Source: Candidatus Vogelbacteria bacterium RIFOXYD1_FULL_51_18 | GTDB lineage: Bacteria > Patescibacteriota > Minisyncoccia > Phycocordibacterales > UBA9988 | Assembly (NCBI GenBank): GCA_001823095.1 | Contig: MHTL01000002.1 | Coordinates: 1-49,598, forward strand | DNA length: 49,598 bases | Direction: 5' to 3' | Part shown: one piece after another, positions 1 to 6,820 of the stretch | Position numbering within the stretch: position 1 is the first letter of the stretch | Layout: each line of letters starts with the position of its first letter | Made by a program: the position numbers and the translations under genes | Notes under the pieces: model-generated | The model's database searches: none | What the model saw: the letters and a program-made list of their open reading frames with translations, nothing else | Told to the model about the DNA's origin: nothing

Positions 1-38
1 GCAATCCTAGCATACTTTAAAAGTGTCGGCTAATCTGC

Positions 39-44
39 TAGAAT
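39..44 (+). promoter_or_regulatory. -10 box TAGAAT of the DsbA-like gene
   Basis: TAGAAT is separated from the ATG at 52 by seven bases, so transcription would begin at or next to the start codon. This is the leaderless arrangement repeated across the window. No convincing -35 is visible. Confidence 0.5.
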
Positions 45-51
45 CCGCTTT

Positions 52-738
52 ATGTCAACACATGCATCACAAAGCGGAGCGCGCGTCTTCCTCTGGCTTT
101 TAGGCCTCACGCTCATTGCGCTTGCAGGGTTTATTGTTTATATGGCAACGCGGGATGGGGGAGGAGGGAGTGGAACCCTCGCGCCGGGGCTGAAGAATGA
201 TGATCATGCAAGAGGAGCAAGCTCCAATACGCTTGTTTTTGTGGAGTACAGCGATTTTGAGTGCCCCGCGTGTTTAGCGGCGCAACCGGCACTACGCTCG
301 TTGTACGCTGAATTTGCTTCAACGACGACCTTTGTGTACCGTCATTTGCCCTTGTCCCAGCATAAAAACGCAGAGCTTGCAGCGCTTGCCTCCGAGGCGG
401 CCGCCAAGCAGGGCAAGTTTTGGGAGATGCACGATACGCTTTTTGACAGCCAACGGGAGTGGGCGGGAATACCAAATGACCAAGCAAAAGCGTACTTTGT
501 GAAGCTTGCCGAAGGACTTACCCTTGAGACAGTGCGTTTTGCTGTCGACATGGAGAGCGAGGAGCTCCGCGTGCGAGTGCGGCGCGACGCCGATGAGGCG
601 GCGCGCATCGGCGTGCGGGGCACGCCAACCTTCTATGTTAATGGGGTCCAGCTGAAGGTAAAGAGTTTTGATGACCTGCGTGTAGCGCTCCTTGCCCTGA
701 ACGCAGTTGAAGGGTTTGCTACAAGTACAACTCAATAA
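52..738 (+). CDS. DsbA-like membrane-anchored thioredoxin-fold oxidoreductase
   Basis: This is probably an extracytoplasmic thiol oxidoreductase that introduces disulfides into exported proteins. An uncleaved-type membrane anchor spans about residues 12-32, followed by a Gly-rich linker and a DsbA/Thioredoxin_4 domain. The active site is CPAC at 71-74 after a YSDFE strand, and the cis-proline loop is GTPTFYVNG near 190-198. The gene overlaps the next gene (VKOR-like) by one base, which fits a redox couple: VKOR reoxidises the DsbA-like partner using quinone. The start is supported by a -10 box seven bases upstream and by the good anchor directly after it. The family is certain; the oxidase role, rather than isomerase, is inferred from the neighbour. 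Confidence 0.9.
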   Translation: MSTHASQSGARVFLWLLGLTLIALAGFIVYMATRDGGGGSGTLAPGLKNDDHARGASSNTLVFVEYSDFECPACLAAQPALRSLYAEFASTTTFVYRHLPLSQHKNAELAALASEAAAKQGKFWEMHDTLFDSQREWAGIPNDQAKAYFVKLAEGLTLETVRFAVDMESEELRVRVRRDADEAARIGVRGTPTFYVNGVQLKVKSFDDLRVALLALNAVEGFATSTTQ

Positions 739-1178
739 TGACATACAAAACAGTAGCAGGATTCTGGATTGCGCTCGCTTTCCTCGGGCTTATAGATGCG
801 GGCTATATTACGGTGAAGTACTACTCGGGCGGTGAGGTGGCCTGTCCCATCACCGGCGGCTGCAGTGATGTGCTCACGAGCGCCTACAGCCAGATTATGG
901 GCTTCCCCGTCTCTGCTTACGGCCTCATCTTCTACCTCGCAGCGCTCTTGCTCGCATTCCTCTACCTTGATAGTGGCAGAAAGTGGATTGAGAACGCCAT
1001 GCCCTTACTTGGGTTTACGGGCTTTCTCTTCACCCTCTGGTTCGTGTATCTCCAAATTTTTGTCATTGAGGCAATCTGCTTTTACTGCATGGTCTCGGCG
1101 CTCCTCTCCACCACCATCTTTGCCCTTGCTCTTGCCGCATTTCTCACGCATCGGGGGGAAACAGCTATTCAAGACTGA
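738..1178 (+). CDS. Vitamin K epoxide reductase (VKOR) family protein
   Basis: This is an integral membrane protein of 146 residues with four predicted helices and the four cysteines expected of bacterial VKOR: a loop pair C36 and C42 (ACPITGGC) and the CFYC redox pair at 114-117. The family moves electrons from a DsbA-like partner to membrane quinone. The gene starts on the last base of the upstream DsbA-like stop codon (ATG at 738), so the two are translationally coupled. It ends in TGA, one of several genuine TGA stops in this window. Confidence 0.93.
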   Translation: MTYKTVAGFWIALAFLGLIDAGYITVKYYSGGEVACPITGGCSDVLTSAYSQIMGFPVSAYGLIFYLAALLLAFLYLDSGRKWIENAMPLLGFTGFLFTLWFVYLQIFVIEAICFYCMVSALLSTTIFALALAAFLTHRGETAIQD

Positions 1179-1182
1179 ACCG

Positions 1183-1256
1183 TGGTGCGGGTAGGGAGAA
1201 TCGAACTCCCGTCTCATCCTTGGCAAGGACGTGTTCTACCACTAAACCATACCCGC
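1183..1256 (-). tRNA. tRNA-Gly (anticodon GCC), CCA encoded
   Basis: Read on the minus strand, this folds as a complete tRNA. The acceptor stem is GCGGGTA/TACCCGC, the D loop contains AGTGGTA, the anticodon loop is TTGCCAA with GCC at 1224-1222, the T arm is GGGAG-TTCGATT-CTCCC, the discriminator base is A, and a genomic CCA follows at 1185-1183. It lies convergent to the VKOR-like gene with only four bases between them. Confidence 0.97.
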
Positions 1257-1310
1257 CTTCGTTCGCCGCCACGGGCGGACTTCGGCGAGGTAAACCCGCC
1301 GCATTTCGTT

Positions 1311-1339
1311 ATCCTATCAGAGCTTTGGCGTAGGTTCAA
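1311..1339 (-). promoter_or_regulatory. Probable tRNA-Gly promoter
   Basis: On the minus strand, TTGAAC is followed by a 17-base spacer and TAGGAT, about 55 bases before the tRNA 5' end. The intervening leader contains a GC-rich inverted repeat (1264-1290) related to the palindrome family described in the findings. Confidence 0.45.
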
Positions 1340-1436
1340 CGTCGGGACGATAAAGAGCTTGACAGAATCTTATCTCTCTTGCTACGCTTGCCGTAGATGA
1401 GAGCACAGGTTGGCTAATTCATCTACTTCCTGTGCT

Positions 1437-1462
1437 AGCCCGTCGCGCCATGCGCGGCGGGC
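1437..1462. repeat. GC-rich hairpin, palindrome family
   Basis: An 11-base arm (GCCCGTCGCGC) pairs with GCGCGGCGGGC across a CAT loop with one G-U pair. It sits just upstream of the TATAAT promoter of the next small gene and has no T-run, so it is not an obvious terminator. Confidence 0.5.
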
Positions 1463-1519
1463 TTCGCTACTTGTGCTATAATTAACGAGAACGTACTTTA
1501 TTCTTCAGGAGGTGTAAGA

Positions 1520-1744
1520 ATGGTAATTGGAACAAAAGAACTGTCACTTATTGGCGAGTACTGCACACTGCTCAACACAGAGGGCGTACAGGCCGCCGAT
1601 ATATTTCTGGCCCATTTAGCGCCCGAAGACTGGACGATGGTCAGGAATGAGGCTCTGGCTGCTCGCTTCATTTTCACTCACCGTCCTTCTGGAAATAGAC
1701 CTTATCCACTCCCGTCTGCAGGTGCATACCCAGCTGCGCTATAG
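1520..1744 (+). CDS. Small protein of unknown function (74 aa)
   Basis: The start has an unusually strong context for this genome: TGCTATAAT about 40 bases upstream and AGGAGGTG seven bases before the ATG. I recognise no family. The first 50 residues look like an ordinary soluble helical protein ([15 protein letters not shown]); the Pro/Ser-rich tail looks out of frame. The reading frame at 1647 overlaps the 3' end and runs into the aminotransferase remnant, so this may be the 5' part of a longer gene damaged by a frameshift. Confidence 0.5.
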   Translation: MVIGTKELSLIGEYCTLLNTEGVQAADIFLAHLAPEDWTMVRNEALAARFIFTHRPSGNRPYPLPSAGAYPAAL

Positions 1745-1751
1745 TGCAGAG

Positions 1752-1922
1752 GTGAAAGCCTATTGCTACCTCAACGGGCGTATCGTCCCGCTTGCCAAAG
1801 CGGGACTTTCTCTTTCTGACCTCGGCGTCCTGCGTGGCTATGGGGTCTTTGACTTTCTGCGTACCTACAACGGCAAGCCTTTCTGAAAGCATGTCGAGAG
1901 CTTACTGCTCGATATTAGCTCA
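1752..1922 (+). pseudogene. Remnant of a class IV (branched-chain type) aminotransferase
   Basis: The translation from about 1752 matches only the N-terminal strand region of class IV aminotransferases (IlvE/PabC/Dat): YLNGRIVPL, then [17 protein letters not shown], then [12 protein letters not shown] follows at once, and in the same frame beyond it KHVESLLLDIS resembles the next family helix (usually KEHxERL). An intrinsic terminator begins three bases later. The PLP lysine and the whole large domain are absent, so this cannot be a working enzyme. A GTG at 1752 could still start a 44-residue peptide. Confidence 0.72.
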
Positions 1923-1924
1923 AC

Positions 1925-1958
1925 AAAAACCCTATCCGCTGCAGCGGATAGGGTTTTT
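1925..1958. terminator. Bidirectional intrinsic terminator (34-bp perfect palindrome)
   Basis: AAAAACCCTATCCGC and its exact complement flank a TGCA centre and end in TTTTT on both strands. It closes the aminotransferase remnant on the plus strand and hup on the minus strand. Confidence 0.9.
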
Positions 1959-1968
1959 ACAGGGCAGG

Positions 1969-2241
1969 TTATTTGACCGCGTCCTTTAATGCTTTTGCGG
2001 GGCGGAATTTGGGAACATTCATCGCTTTCACCTGAATGCTCTCTCCTGTGCGCGGGTTGCGCGCGGTGCGTGCCGCGCGAGCCTTTACTGAAAAGATTCC
2101 GAGCCCGGCAATGGAGACCTCTCCGCCTTTTGCGAGCGTGGAGACGATCGCATCAATCATGGCGTCAACTGCCTCTTCGGCAGATACCTTAGTTCCGCCA
2201 ATCTTCTGGTAGACGACATCGACGATACTTTGCTTATTCAT
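1969..2241 (-). CDS. hup: HU-family nucleoid protein
   Basis: A 90-residue HU/IHF protein of usual length that binds and bends DNA as a dimer. It has the N-terminal helices (MNKQSIVDVVYQKIG), the GGEVSIAGLGIFSVK core strand, the beta-arm signature ARTARNPRTGE, and a C-terminal KFRPAKALKDAV helix. It is a single gene with its own promoter (TATACT at 2292-2297, minus strand) and the palindromic terminator downstream. The arm sequence resembles HU rather than IHF. Confidence 0.96.
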   Translation of the reverse strand: MNKQSIVDVVYQKIGGTKVSAEEAVDAMIDAIVSTLAKGGEVSIAGLGIFSVKARAARTARNPRTGESIQVKAMNVPKFRPAKALKDAVK

Positions 2242-2291
2242 AAACGTGTGCTCTAGTTGGTAATAACGCGACCTTAGTAATACTAGCTATA

Positions 2292-2319
2292 AGTATACCA
2301 AGCTAGTCTTGCCTGTCTA
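2292..2319 (-). promoter_or_regulatory. Probable hup promoter
   Basis: On the minus strand, TAGACA, a 16-base spacer and TATACT lie about 50 bases upstream of the hup start and abut the 3' end of rny. Confidence 0.45.
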
Positions 2320-3858
2320 CTATCGGGCATATTCCACCACCCGCGCCTCGCGGATAACGGTTACTTTGATTTCTCCCGGGTACTTAAGCTCGCGCTCTAT
2401 CCTAAGCGCGATTTCGCGCGCCATTCGGCGCGCTTCCACGTCGCCAACCTCCTCGGGGACCACGAAAATGCGTATCTCGCGTCCCGCTTGGATGGCGTAA
2501 CTCTTCTCAATGCCGGCAAAGGAGCTGGCAATGTTCTCCAAGTCGGTGAGCCGCTTGAGGAAGTTCTCCACGCTGTCGCGCCGCGCGCCAGGCCTGCCGC
2601 CCGAGATGGCGTCGGCAACCTGCACGATGATGGATTCAATGGTCTCGTAGGGGTATTCCTCGTGATGGCTGCGCATGGCCTTGATGATTGATTCATCCAC
2701 GCCAAACTTCTCCAGTATTCTGATGCCGATTTCCACATGAGTTCCCGGCACCTCGTGGTCAATCGCCTTGCCGATGTCATGCAGAAGCGCTCCCACCTTG
2801 GCCACCGAGACGTCAGCGCCGAGCTCCTCGGCAAGCATACCGGCAATGTGGGCCATCTCAATGGAGTGGGTGAGCACGTTTTGCCCATAGCTGGTGCGGA
2901 AGTGGAGCCGGCCCAGTATCATAAGCACGCGCGGGTCCAGGTTAAGCGCGCCGGTTTCGTAGGCGGCCGCTTCGCCTTTCTCCTTGATAATTTTATTAAT
3001 CTCATTTTTTGCCTTCTCCACCATTTCCTCAATCTTTGCGGGTTGAATGCGCCCATCGGCGATGAGATTCTCCAAAGCAGCCTTGGCAATGTGGCGGCGC
3101 ACGGGGTCAAAGGAGGAAATAGTGATGGCGCCTGGCGTATCGTCAACAATCAGTTCAACGCCCGCCATGCGCTCAAAAGCGCGGATGTTGCGCCCTTCCT
3201 TGCCGATAATCTTCCCCTTCACGTCGTCGGAGGGGATAATCACGGCGGTAGACATAATCTCCGGAGTAGAAGAGCTCGCAAGGCGCTGGATGACAGTGGC
3301 GAGAATGTCTTTAGCGCGGCGCTCCAGCGTCTCTCCCGCTTGCGTTTCCAACTTGCGCATGCGCACAGCGAGGTCTTCCTCGGCCTCGCGCTCAACGCTC
3401 TTGACGATCTCAGCGCGCGCCTCATCGCGTGAGAGGCCGGCAATCTCTTCCAGTTTCTTGGCGCGCTCTGCCTCCAAAGCCACGCCACGCTCCTTAATTG
3501 TCCTCACCTCCTCAACCTTCGCTTTAATACTCTCCAATTCGCGGTCAATATCAACCTGTCGCTTGTCCAGAGTCTCGTCTTTCTTAATAAGGTGCTCTTC
3601 TTTTCTTTTGAGTTCCTGTTCTTTTTCTCGTTCCTTTTCCTTTGCCTCCTTCAGGAGCCGTTCGGACTCCTTTTCCGCTTCGGCAATGCGACGCTGCGCC
3701 TCCGCCTTGGCATCGAGGAACGTCTGCTTGATGGTGAGCTCCATAGAGCCCTTCTGGCTCAAGGTGATGAGCCAGCGGAGTATGTATCCCAGCACCACGC
3801 CGGAGAGCCCCGTTGCCGCGAGGAGAAGAATCAATTTTGTAACATTCATAGGCGACAT
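2320..3858 (-). CDS. rny: Ribonuclease Y
   Basis: This is a membrane-anchored endoribonuclease that initiates mRNA decay. Domains in order: an N-terminal membrane helix (about 8-31), a long charged coiled coil (about 45-185), a KH domain with GKIIGKEGRN at 215-224, and an HD domain with the metal-binding HD pair at 360-361 (ALLHDIGKAIDHE), ending in a conserved YPGEIKVTVIRE strand. Length (512 aa) is normal. There are two possible starts: ATG at 3858 (MSPMNV) and ATG at 3849 (MNVTKL). Neither has a clear ribosome-binding site. Several long plus-strand ORFs over this gene are shadows. Confidence 0.97.
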   Translation of the reverse strand: MSPMNVTKLILLLAATGLSGVVLGYILRWLITLSQKGSMELTIKQTFLDAKAEAQRRIAEAEKESERLLKEAKEKEREKEQELKRKEEHLIKKDETLDKRQVDIDRELESIKAKVEEVRTIKERGVALEAERAKKLEEIAGLSRDEARAEIVKSVEREAEEDLAVRMRKLETQAGETLERRAKDILATVIQRLASSSTPEIMSTAVIIPSDDVKGKIIGKEGRNIRAFERMAGVELIVDDTPGAITISSFDPVRRHIAKAALENLIADGRIQPAKIEEMVEKAKNEINKIIKEKGEAAAYETGALNLDPRVLMILGRLHFRTSYGQNVLTHSIEMAHIAGMLAEELGADVSVAKVGALLHDIGKAIDHEVPGTHVEIGIRILEKFGVDESIIKAMRSHHEEYPYETIESIIVQVADAISGGRPGARRDSVENFLKRLTDLENIASSFAGIEKSYAIQAGREIRIFVVPEEVGDVEARRMAREIALRIERELKYPGEIKVTVIREARVVEYAR

Positions 3859-4043
3859 CTGTCGCCGTGACTACATCAGACTAACCACGCGTGGCGGACC
3901 TCCCTACTGGCAGGCAGGATACAGAGGTAAACTTTAAGGCTCGATGTATACGCTGACAATCTGATTTCACGGAAGACAGTAACAATAAAAAACGTAATAA
4001 TCTGTATCATACCAGAACTCGCCTCGCGAGTCAAAACCTCCCC

Positions 4044-4634
4044 TTATGCCTTCTTTGCTTGAAGTATTTTATCAATGAGACCGTACTTCTTTGCCTCTTC
4101 AGAGCCCATCCAATTGTCGCGCTCGGAATCACGCTCAACAATGTCGGGACTCTTGCCGGTATGCTTGGCAAGGAGCATGTTGAGCCGGCTTTTAAGCTTG
4201 AGGATGTAGCGCGCGTTAATCTCAATGTCGGTGGCCTGGCCCTGGAAGCCGGAGGAAATCTGGTGGATCATGATGTCGGAGTTGGGAAGGCAGTAGCGCT
4301 TACCCTTGGCGCCGGACGCAAGGAGAAAGGCGCCCATGGAGGCCGCGACACCCACGCAGATGGTGGAGACGTCAGGCTTGACGTATTGCATTGTGTCGTA
4401 GATGGCGAGCCCTGCGGCTACCGAGCCGCCCGGCGAGTTGATGTAGAGGAGCATGTCCTTCTGCGCGTTCTCCGATTCCAGAAAGAGCATCTGGGCAATG
4501 ACGAGGTTTGCCACATGGTCGTCAATGGGACCGCCGAGGAAGATGATGCGGTCCTTCAGGAGGCGCGAGTAAATGTCGTAGGCGCGCTCGCCGTAGGTGG
4601 ATTTTTCGATAACCGTCGGGATGAGAATTGACAT
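4044..4634 (-). CDS. clpP: ATP-dependent Clp protease proteolytic subunit
   Basis: A 196-residue serine peptidase that assembles into the barrel fed by Clp ATPases. The catalytic triad is visible at the standard positions: Ser99 (GVAASMGA), His124 ([12 protein letters not shown]) and Asp173 (ERDNW). I place the start at 4634 rather than the ORF-track start at 4847. This gives the canonical length and N-terminus ([23 protein letters not shown]), and a full promoter ends six bases before this ATG, so any longer form would not be on the main transcript. No Clp ATPase is in the window. Confidence 0.96.
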   Translation of the reverse strand: MSILIPTVIEKSTYGERAYDIYSRLLKDRIIFLGGPIDDHVANLVIAQMLFLESENAQKDMLLYINSPGGSVAAGLAIYDTMQYVKPDVSTICVGVAASMGAFLLASGAKGKRYCLPNSDIMIHQISSGFQGQATDIEINARYILKLKSRLNMLLAKHTGKSPDIVERDSERDNWMGSEEAKKYGLIDKILQAKKA

Positions 4635-4640
4635 AATTGA

Positions 4641-4669
4641 AATATAACGTACTAAGTTTTGAGTGTCAA
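4641..4669 (-). promoter_or_regulatory. Consensus promoter giving a leaderless clpP mRNA
   Basis: On the minus strand, TTGACA (4669-4664), a 17-base spacer and TATATT (4646-4641) are followed by exactly six bases and then the clpP ATG. This is the best single example of the leaderless arrangement in the window. Confidence 0.8.
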
Positions 4670-4722
4670 TCCCTTGTAATGCCATGGAGAGTGCCGGAGG
4701 ATAGGTAGGCATGGGCAATCCC

Positions 4723-4773
4723 TTACTCATCAGCAAAGACCTTATTCCACCGGTCTTGCACTGACTTTTCCAT
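4723..4773 (-). CDS. Possible leaderless micro-ORF (16 aa) upstream of clpP
   Basis: Too short for the ORF track. On the minus strand, TATAGT (4785-4780) is followed by six bases and an ATG that opens [16 protein letters not shown] and a TAA. The promoter-to-ATG geometry is the same as at clpP and many other genes here. It lies between the terminator at 4802-4836 and the clpP promoter. It could be a small protein, a leader peptide or a coincidence. Confidence 0.35.
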   Translation of the reverse strand: MEKSVQDRWNKVFADE

Positions 4774-4801
4774 GTGCAAACTATAACAAAACGTGGTCGA
4801 G

Positions 4802-4836
4802 AATAAAAAGCCCGACGATGATAAATCGCGGGCTTT
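4802..4836 (-). terminator. Intrinsic terminator of the histidine phosphatase gene
   Basis: On the minus strand, AAAGCCCG...CGGGCTTT encloses an inner CGAT/ATCG pairing and continues into TTTATT. It lies about 28 bases past the stop codon of the gene at 4864-5526. Confidence 0.8.
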
Positions 4837-4863
4837 GCGGATAACAATAAGGGGTAGATGGCA

Positions 4864-5526
4864 TCACGAATCTTCTTGAAGGCGCGTGATGGGAAAACTA
4901 TGCTTCTTGAGAGGCTTATTTAAGGTGTAGTGCCCGTCATTTCCTCTTGTAAGAATTCGGCACTCACAGTTGCCAAGATTGCTAAATGACTCAAAAAGCT
5001 CCTCTTCCCAACCCATGATAATCATGAGCAAGACTCGGAATTCAAAGCCGTGAGAAAACACGACGATGTCATCCTCTGTCTCTTTCTGTAAGGTAAACAT
5101 CTTCTCCTTGAAAGCTCTCAACCTGCTAATCATACTGGCTACGCTTTCTCCGGTGGGGAATGTATATCGTAGAACTCCAGTCTTGTACCGTTCAGCTTCA
5201 ATCCCAGGTCTATTTTCGGCAGTGATTTTACCCCAATCTTGCTTTACGATGAGCGGCTCAACCTCAATTTGGACATTTACATGATCCGGCAGTTTCGGCA
5301 AAATAATTTTAAGCGTTTGCATGTTTCGAACGCCGGGAGAGGTGTAGAATCGAACGCAGGTGGCATTTTTTAGAAGCTGGGCTAATGTTGCACCAAAATT
5401 TTGAGCCTGCTGGATTCCTTTTTCGGTAAGCGGAATCTCGAGGTCATTCAGTACATCATAGATATTGTTATCTATATCTTCAAGAGACTCTGCATGCCTG
5501 CAGATGATTATTTTTGGATTCTCCAC
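4864..5526 (-). CDS. Histidine phosphatase superfamily protein
   Basis: A phosphohistidine-dependent phosphatase or mutase-fold protein of 220 aa. The nucleophile motif is CRHAES (R10, H11), the second arginine region is [11 protein letters not shown] (about 61-71), and the second catalytic histidine is VVFSHGFEF (H159). The substrate cannot be told from sequence. The start is a GTG at 5526 with AAAGGA about seven bases upstream. Base composition is more AT-rich than the flanking genes, and it is divergent from a NUDIX gene, forming part of a small AT-rich block. Confidence 0.85.
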   Translation of the reverse strand: MENPKIIICRHAESLEDIDNNIYDVLNDLEIPLTEKGIQQAQNFGATLAQLLKNATCVRFYTSPGVRNMQTLKIILPKLPDHVNVQIEVEPLIVKQDWGKITAENRPGIEAERYKTGVLRYTFPTGESVASMISRLRAFKEKMFTLQKETEDDIVVFSHGFEFRVLLMIIMGWEEELFESFSNLGNCECRILTRGNDGHYTLNKPLKKHSFPITRLQEDS

Positions 5527-5579
5527 GATACTATCCTTTCTGGTTGGTTTTTCTTTCGTTTCGCAGTAAACTCAATTTA

Positions 5580-6143
5580 ATGAGTAGCCTAGACGATAAG
5601 GAGAACAGTGAGGCATTGATGGTATTGTGCGACAAGGATATTTTCCCGGATGCGCTAGATCTAACCAGTGTAGTTTGGAAAGATCGTCTAACCGGCAAAG
5701 TTGTTCTCTTCAATGAAGAGAACGAGATTGCTTTAATCGGTAATAAGGTAAACGATTTTTTCCTGTTGCCCGGAGGCGGGATAGAGAACGCTGAGTCTGT
5801 TGTCGAGGGTGTCAAGCGTGAATGTCAAGAAGAGACGGGTTGCGAAATCGAGATTCAGAATGCGCTTGGTATAACCGAGGACTTCCGTGCTCGTGACGGT
5901 AGACACTGCATCAGTTACGGATATTGTGCGAAAACCATCTCTTACGGCACTGCGGTTCCCACTAAAAAAGAGACCGATATCGGTGCCTACGTGAGATGGC
6001 TTTCTTTACCCGAAGCAATTGCATTGTTCGTATCACAAGAAAAAAAGGTAAAGGCTGGCGAGGTAAAGTTCTACAACACCTGCTTTAACATATTTCGTGA
6101 TTCGCTTTTTGTCCGCCGCGCTCAAGACATTATTCAGGGATAG
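5580..6143 (+). CDS. NUDIX hydrolase
   Basis: A 187-residue NUDIX-fold hydrolase, expected to cleave a nucleoside diphosphate linked to another group. The NUDIX box is complete at about residues 66-88: GGIENAESVVEGVKRECQEETGCE, matching Gx5Ex7REUxEExGU (about residue 66 onward). I choose the ATG at 5580 rather than 5514, because a TAAACT -10 box sits seven bases before it and the longer form would overlap the divergent phosphatase start. It is convergent with, and overlaps by 14 bases, the nucleotidyltransferase gene. Substrate unknown. Confidence 0.85.
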   Translation: MSSLDDKENSEALMVLCDKDIFPDALDLTSVVWKDRLTGKVVLFNEENEIALIGNKVNDFFLLPGGGIENAESVVEGVKRECQEETGCEIEIQNALGITEDFRARDGRHCISYGYCAKTISYGTAVPTKKETDIGAYVRWLSLPEAIALFVSQEKKVKAGEVKFYNTCFNIFRDSLFVRRAQDIIQG

Positions 6144-6624
6144 TCGCCGTTCTGATTTTATTGATGATGTAGCTTGTTGATATTTCTTCCTCGTTATAAC
6201 GCGGCAGAAATCTGATCTTGGTGCGGGGTGATGCAATCATAATGTTTTTCATTCGTTGCTCCATCTTTTCCGTATTGCTTGGTTCTTCTCCAAACACAAC
6301 GCTATCCGGCTTCAACAGATGTAACGTTTCAAGGTTGCTGGGACTGATATCAGATATGTACGCGAAATCGACAAACCTGATACTTGCAACCATTTTTGCT
6401 CTCTGCTTCTGGTTGATTATCGGCCGCAATGAATCCTTATACTTTCGAGCGTATGAATCTGAAAGTACTGCGACCACAAGTAAGTCTTCAAGCGAAGCCG
6501 CGTATTCCAATAGATGGATATGCCCAACATGGATGAGGTCGAAGCATCCTCCGACCATCGTGAATCTTTTACTTTGTGGCAAGACATTCTTGACCTCTAT
6601 AGCACTTTGGAATATATTGCTCAT
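6130..6624 (-). CDS. Cytidylyltransferase-like nucleotidyltransferase
   Basis: A 164-residue protein of the HxGH nucleotidyltransferase superfamily, similar in layout to glycerol-3-phosphate cytidylyltransferase and the adenylyltransferase half of HldE. The motif GCFDLIHVGHIHLLEYA (HVGH at 32-35) is the nucleotide-binding signature, DSYARKYK resembles the loop after it, and EEISTSYIINKI near the C-terminus stands in place of the usual ISTT. The start has AAGGAG six bases upstream. Together with the phosphatase and NUDIX genes it makes a nucleotide- or sugar-nucleotide-related trio; the substrate is not deducible. Confidence 0.82.
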   Translation of the reverse strand: MSNIFQSAIEVKNVLPQSKRFTMVGGCFDLIHVGHIHLLEYAASLEDLLVVAVLSDSYARKYKDSLRPIINQKQRAKMVASIRFVDFAYISDISPSNLETLHLLKPDSVVFGEEPSNTEKMEQRMKNIMIASPRTKIRFLPRYNEEEISTSYIINKIRTATIPE

Positions 6625-6689
6625 AATAGCTCCTTTTGTAAATGTACAATTCTGTTTTGACTCTGGACTCTATAAACATTATATATAAA

Positions 6690-6820
6690 AGACAGAAAAA
6701 GTCAATCCCTTCGTCCGTAATACTGCAAAATTGAAAAAATCAAAGATTAAAATGACAATGCAAAGTGTAAAATTTTAAATTTTTTCTCTATTTTCCATTT
6801 TGATATTTTATTTTTGATTT
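6690..6820. other. AT-rich intergenic tract downstream of tig
   Basis: Runs such as AAATTTTAAATTTTTTC and repeated TTTTGATATTTT-like words fill the region between the nucleotidyltransferase start and the tig stop. The T/A runs would end minus-strand transcription from tig, but I see no stable GC stem and no ORF. Confidence 0.4.

Noticed and set aside
1752-1922. Recoding of TGA (as in Gracilibacteria/Absconditabacteria) to rescue the aminotransferase
   Set aside because: TGA is the normal stop of several intact genes here (VKOR-like, pgk, recJ), and the rescued frame would still end at once in the terminator.
2737-3937. Long plus-strand ORFs opposite rny (231 and 296 aa)
   Set aside because: They are complementary shadows of a GC-rich gene. 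Their sequences are low-complexity (Ser/Arg-rich) and match no family.
4044-4847. 267-aa version of ClpP in the ORF track
   Set aside because: The added N-terminus is unrelated to ClpP, and a consensus promoter ends six bases before the shorter start, which also gives the canonical length.
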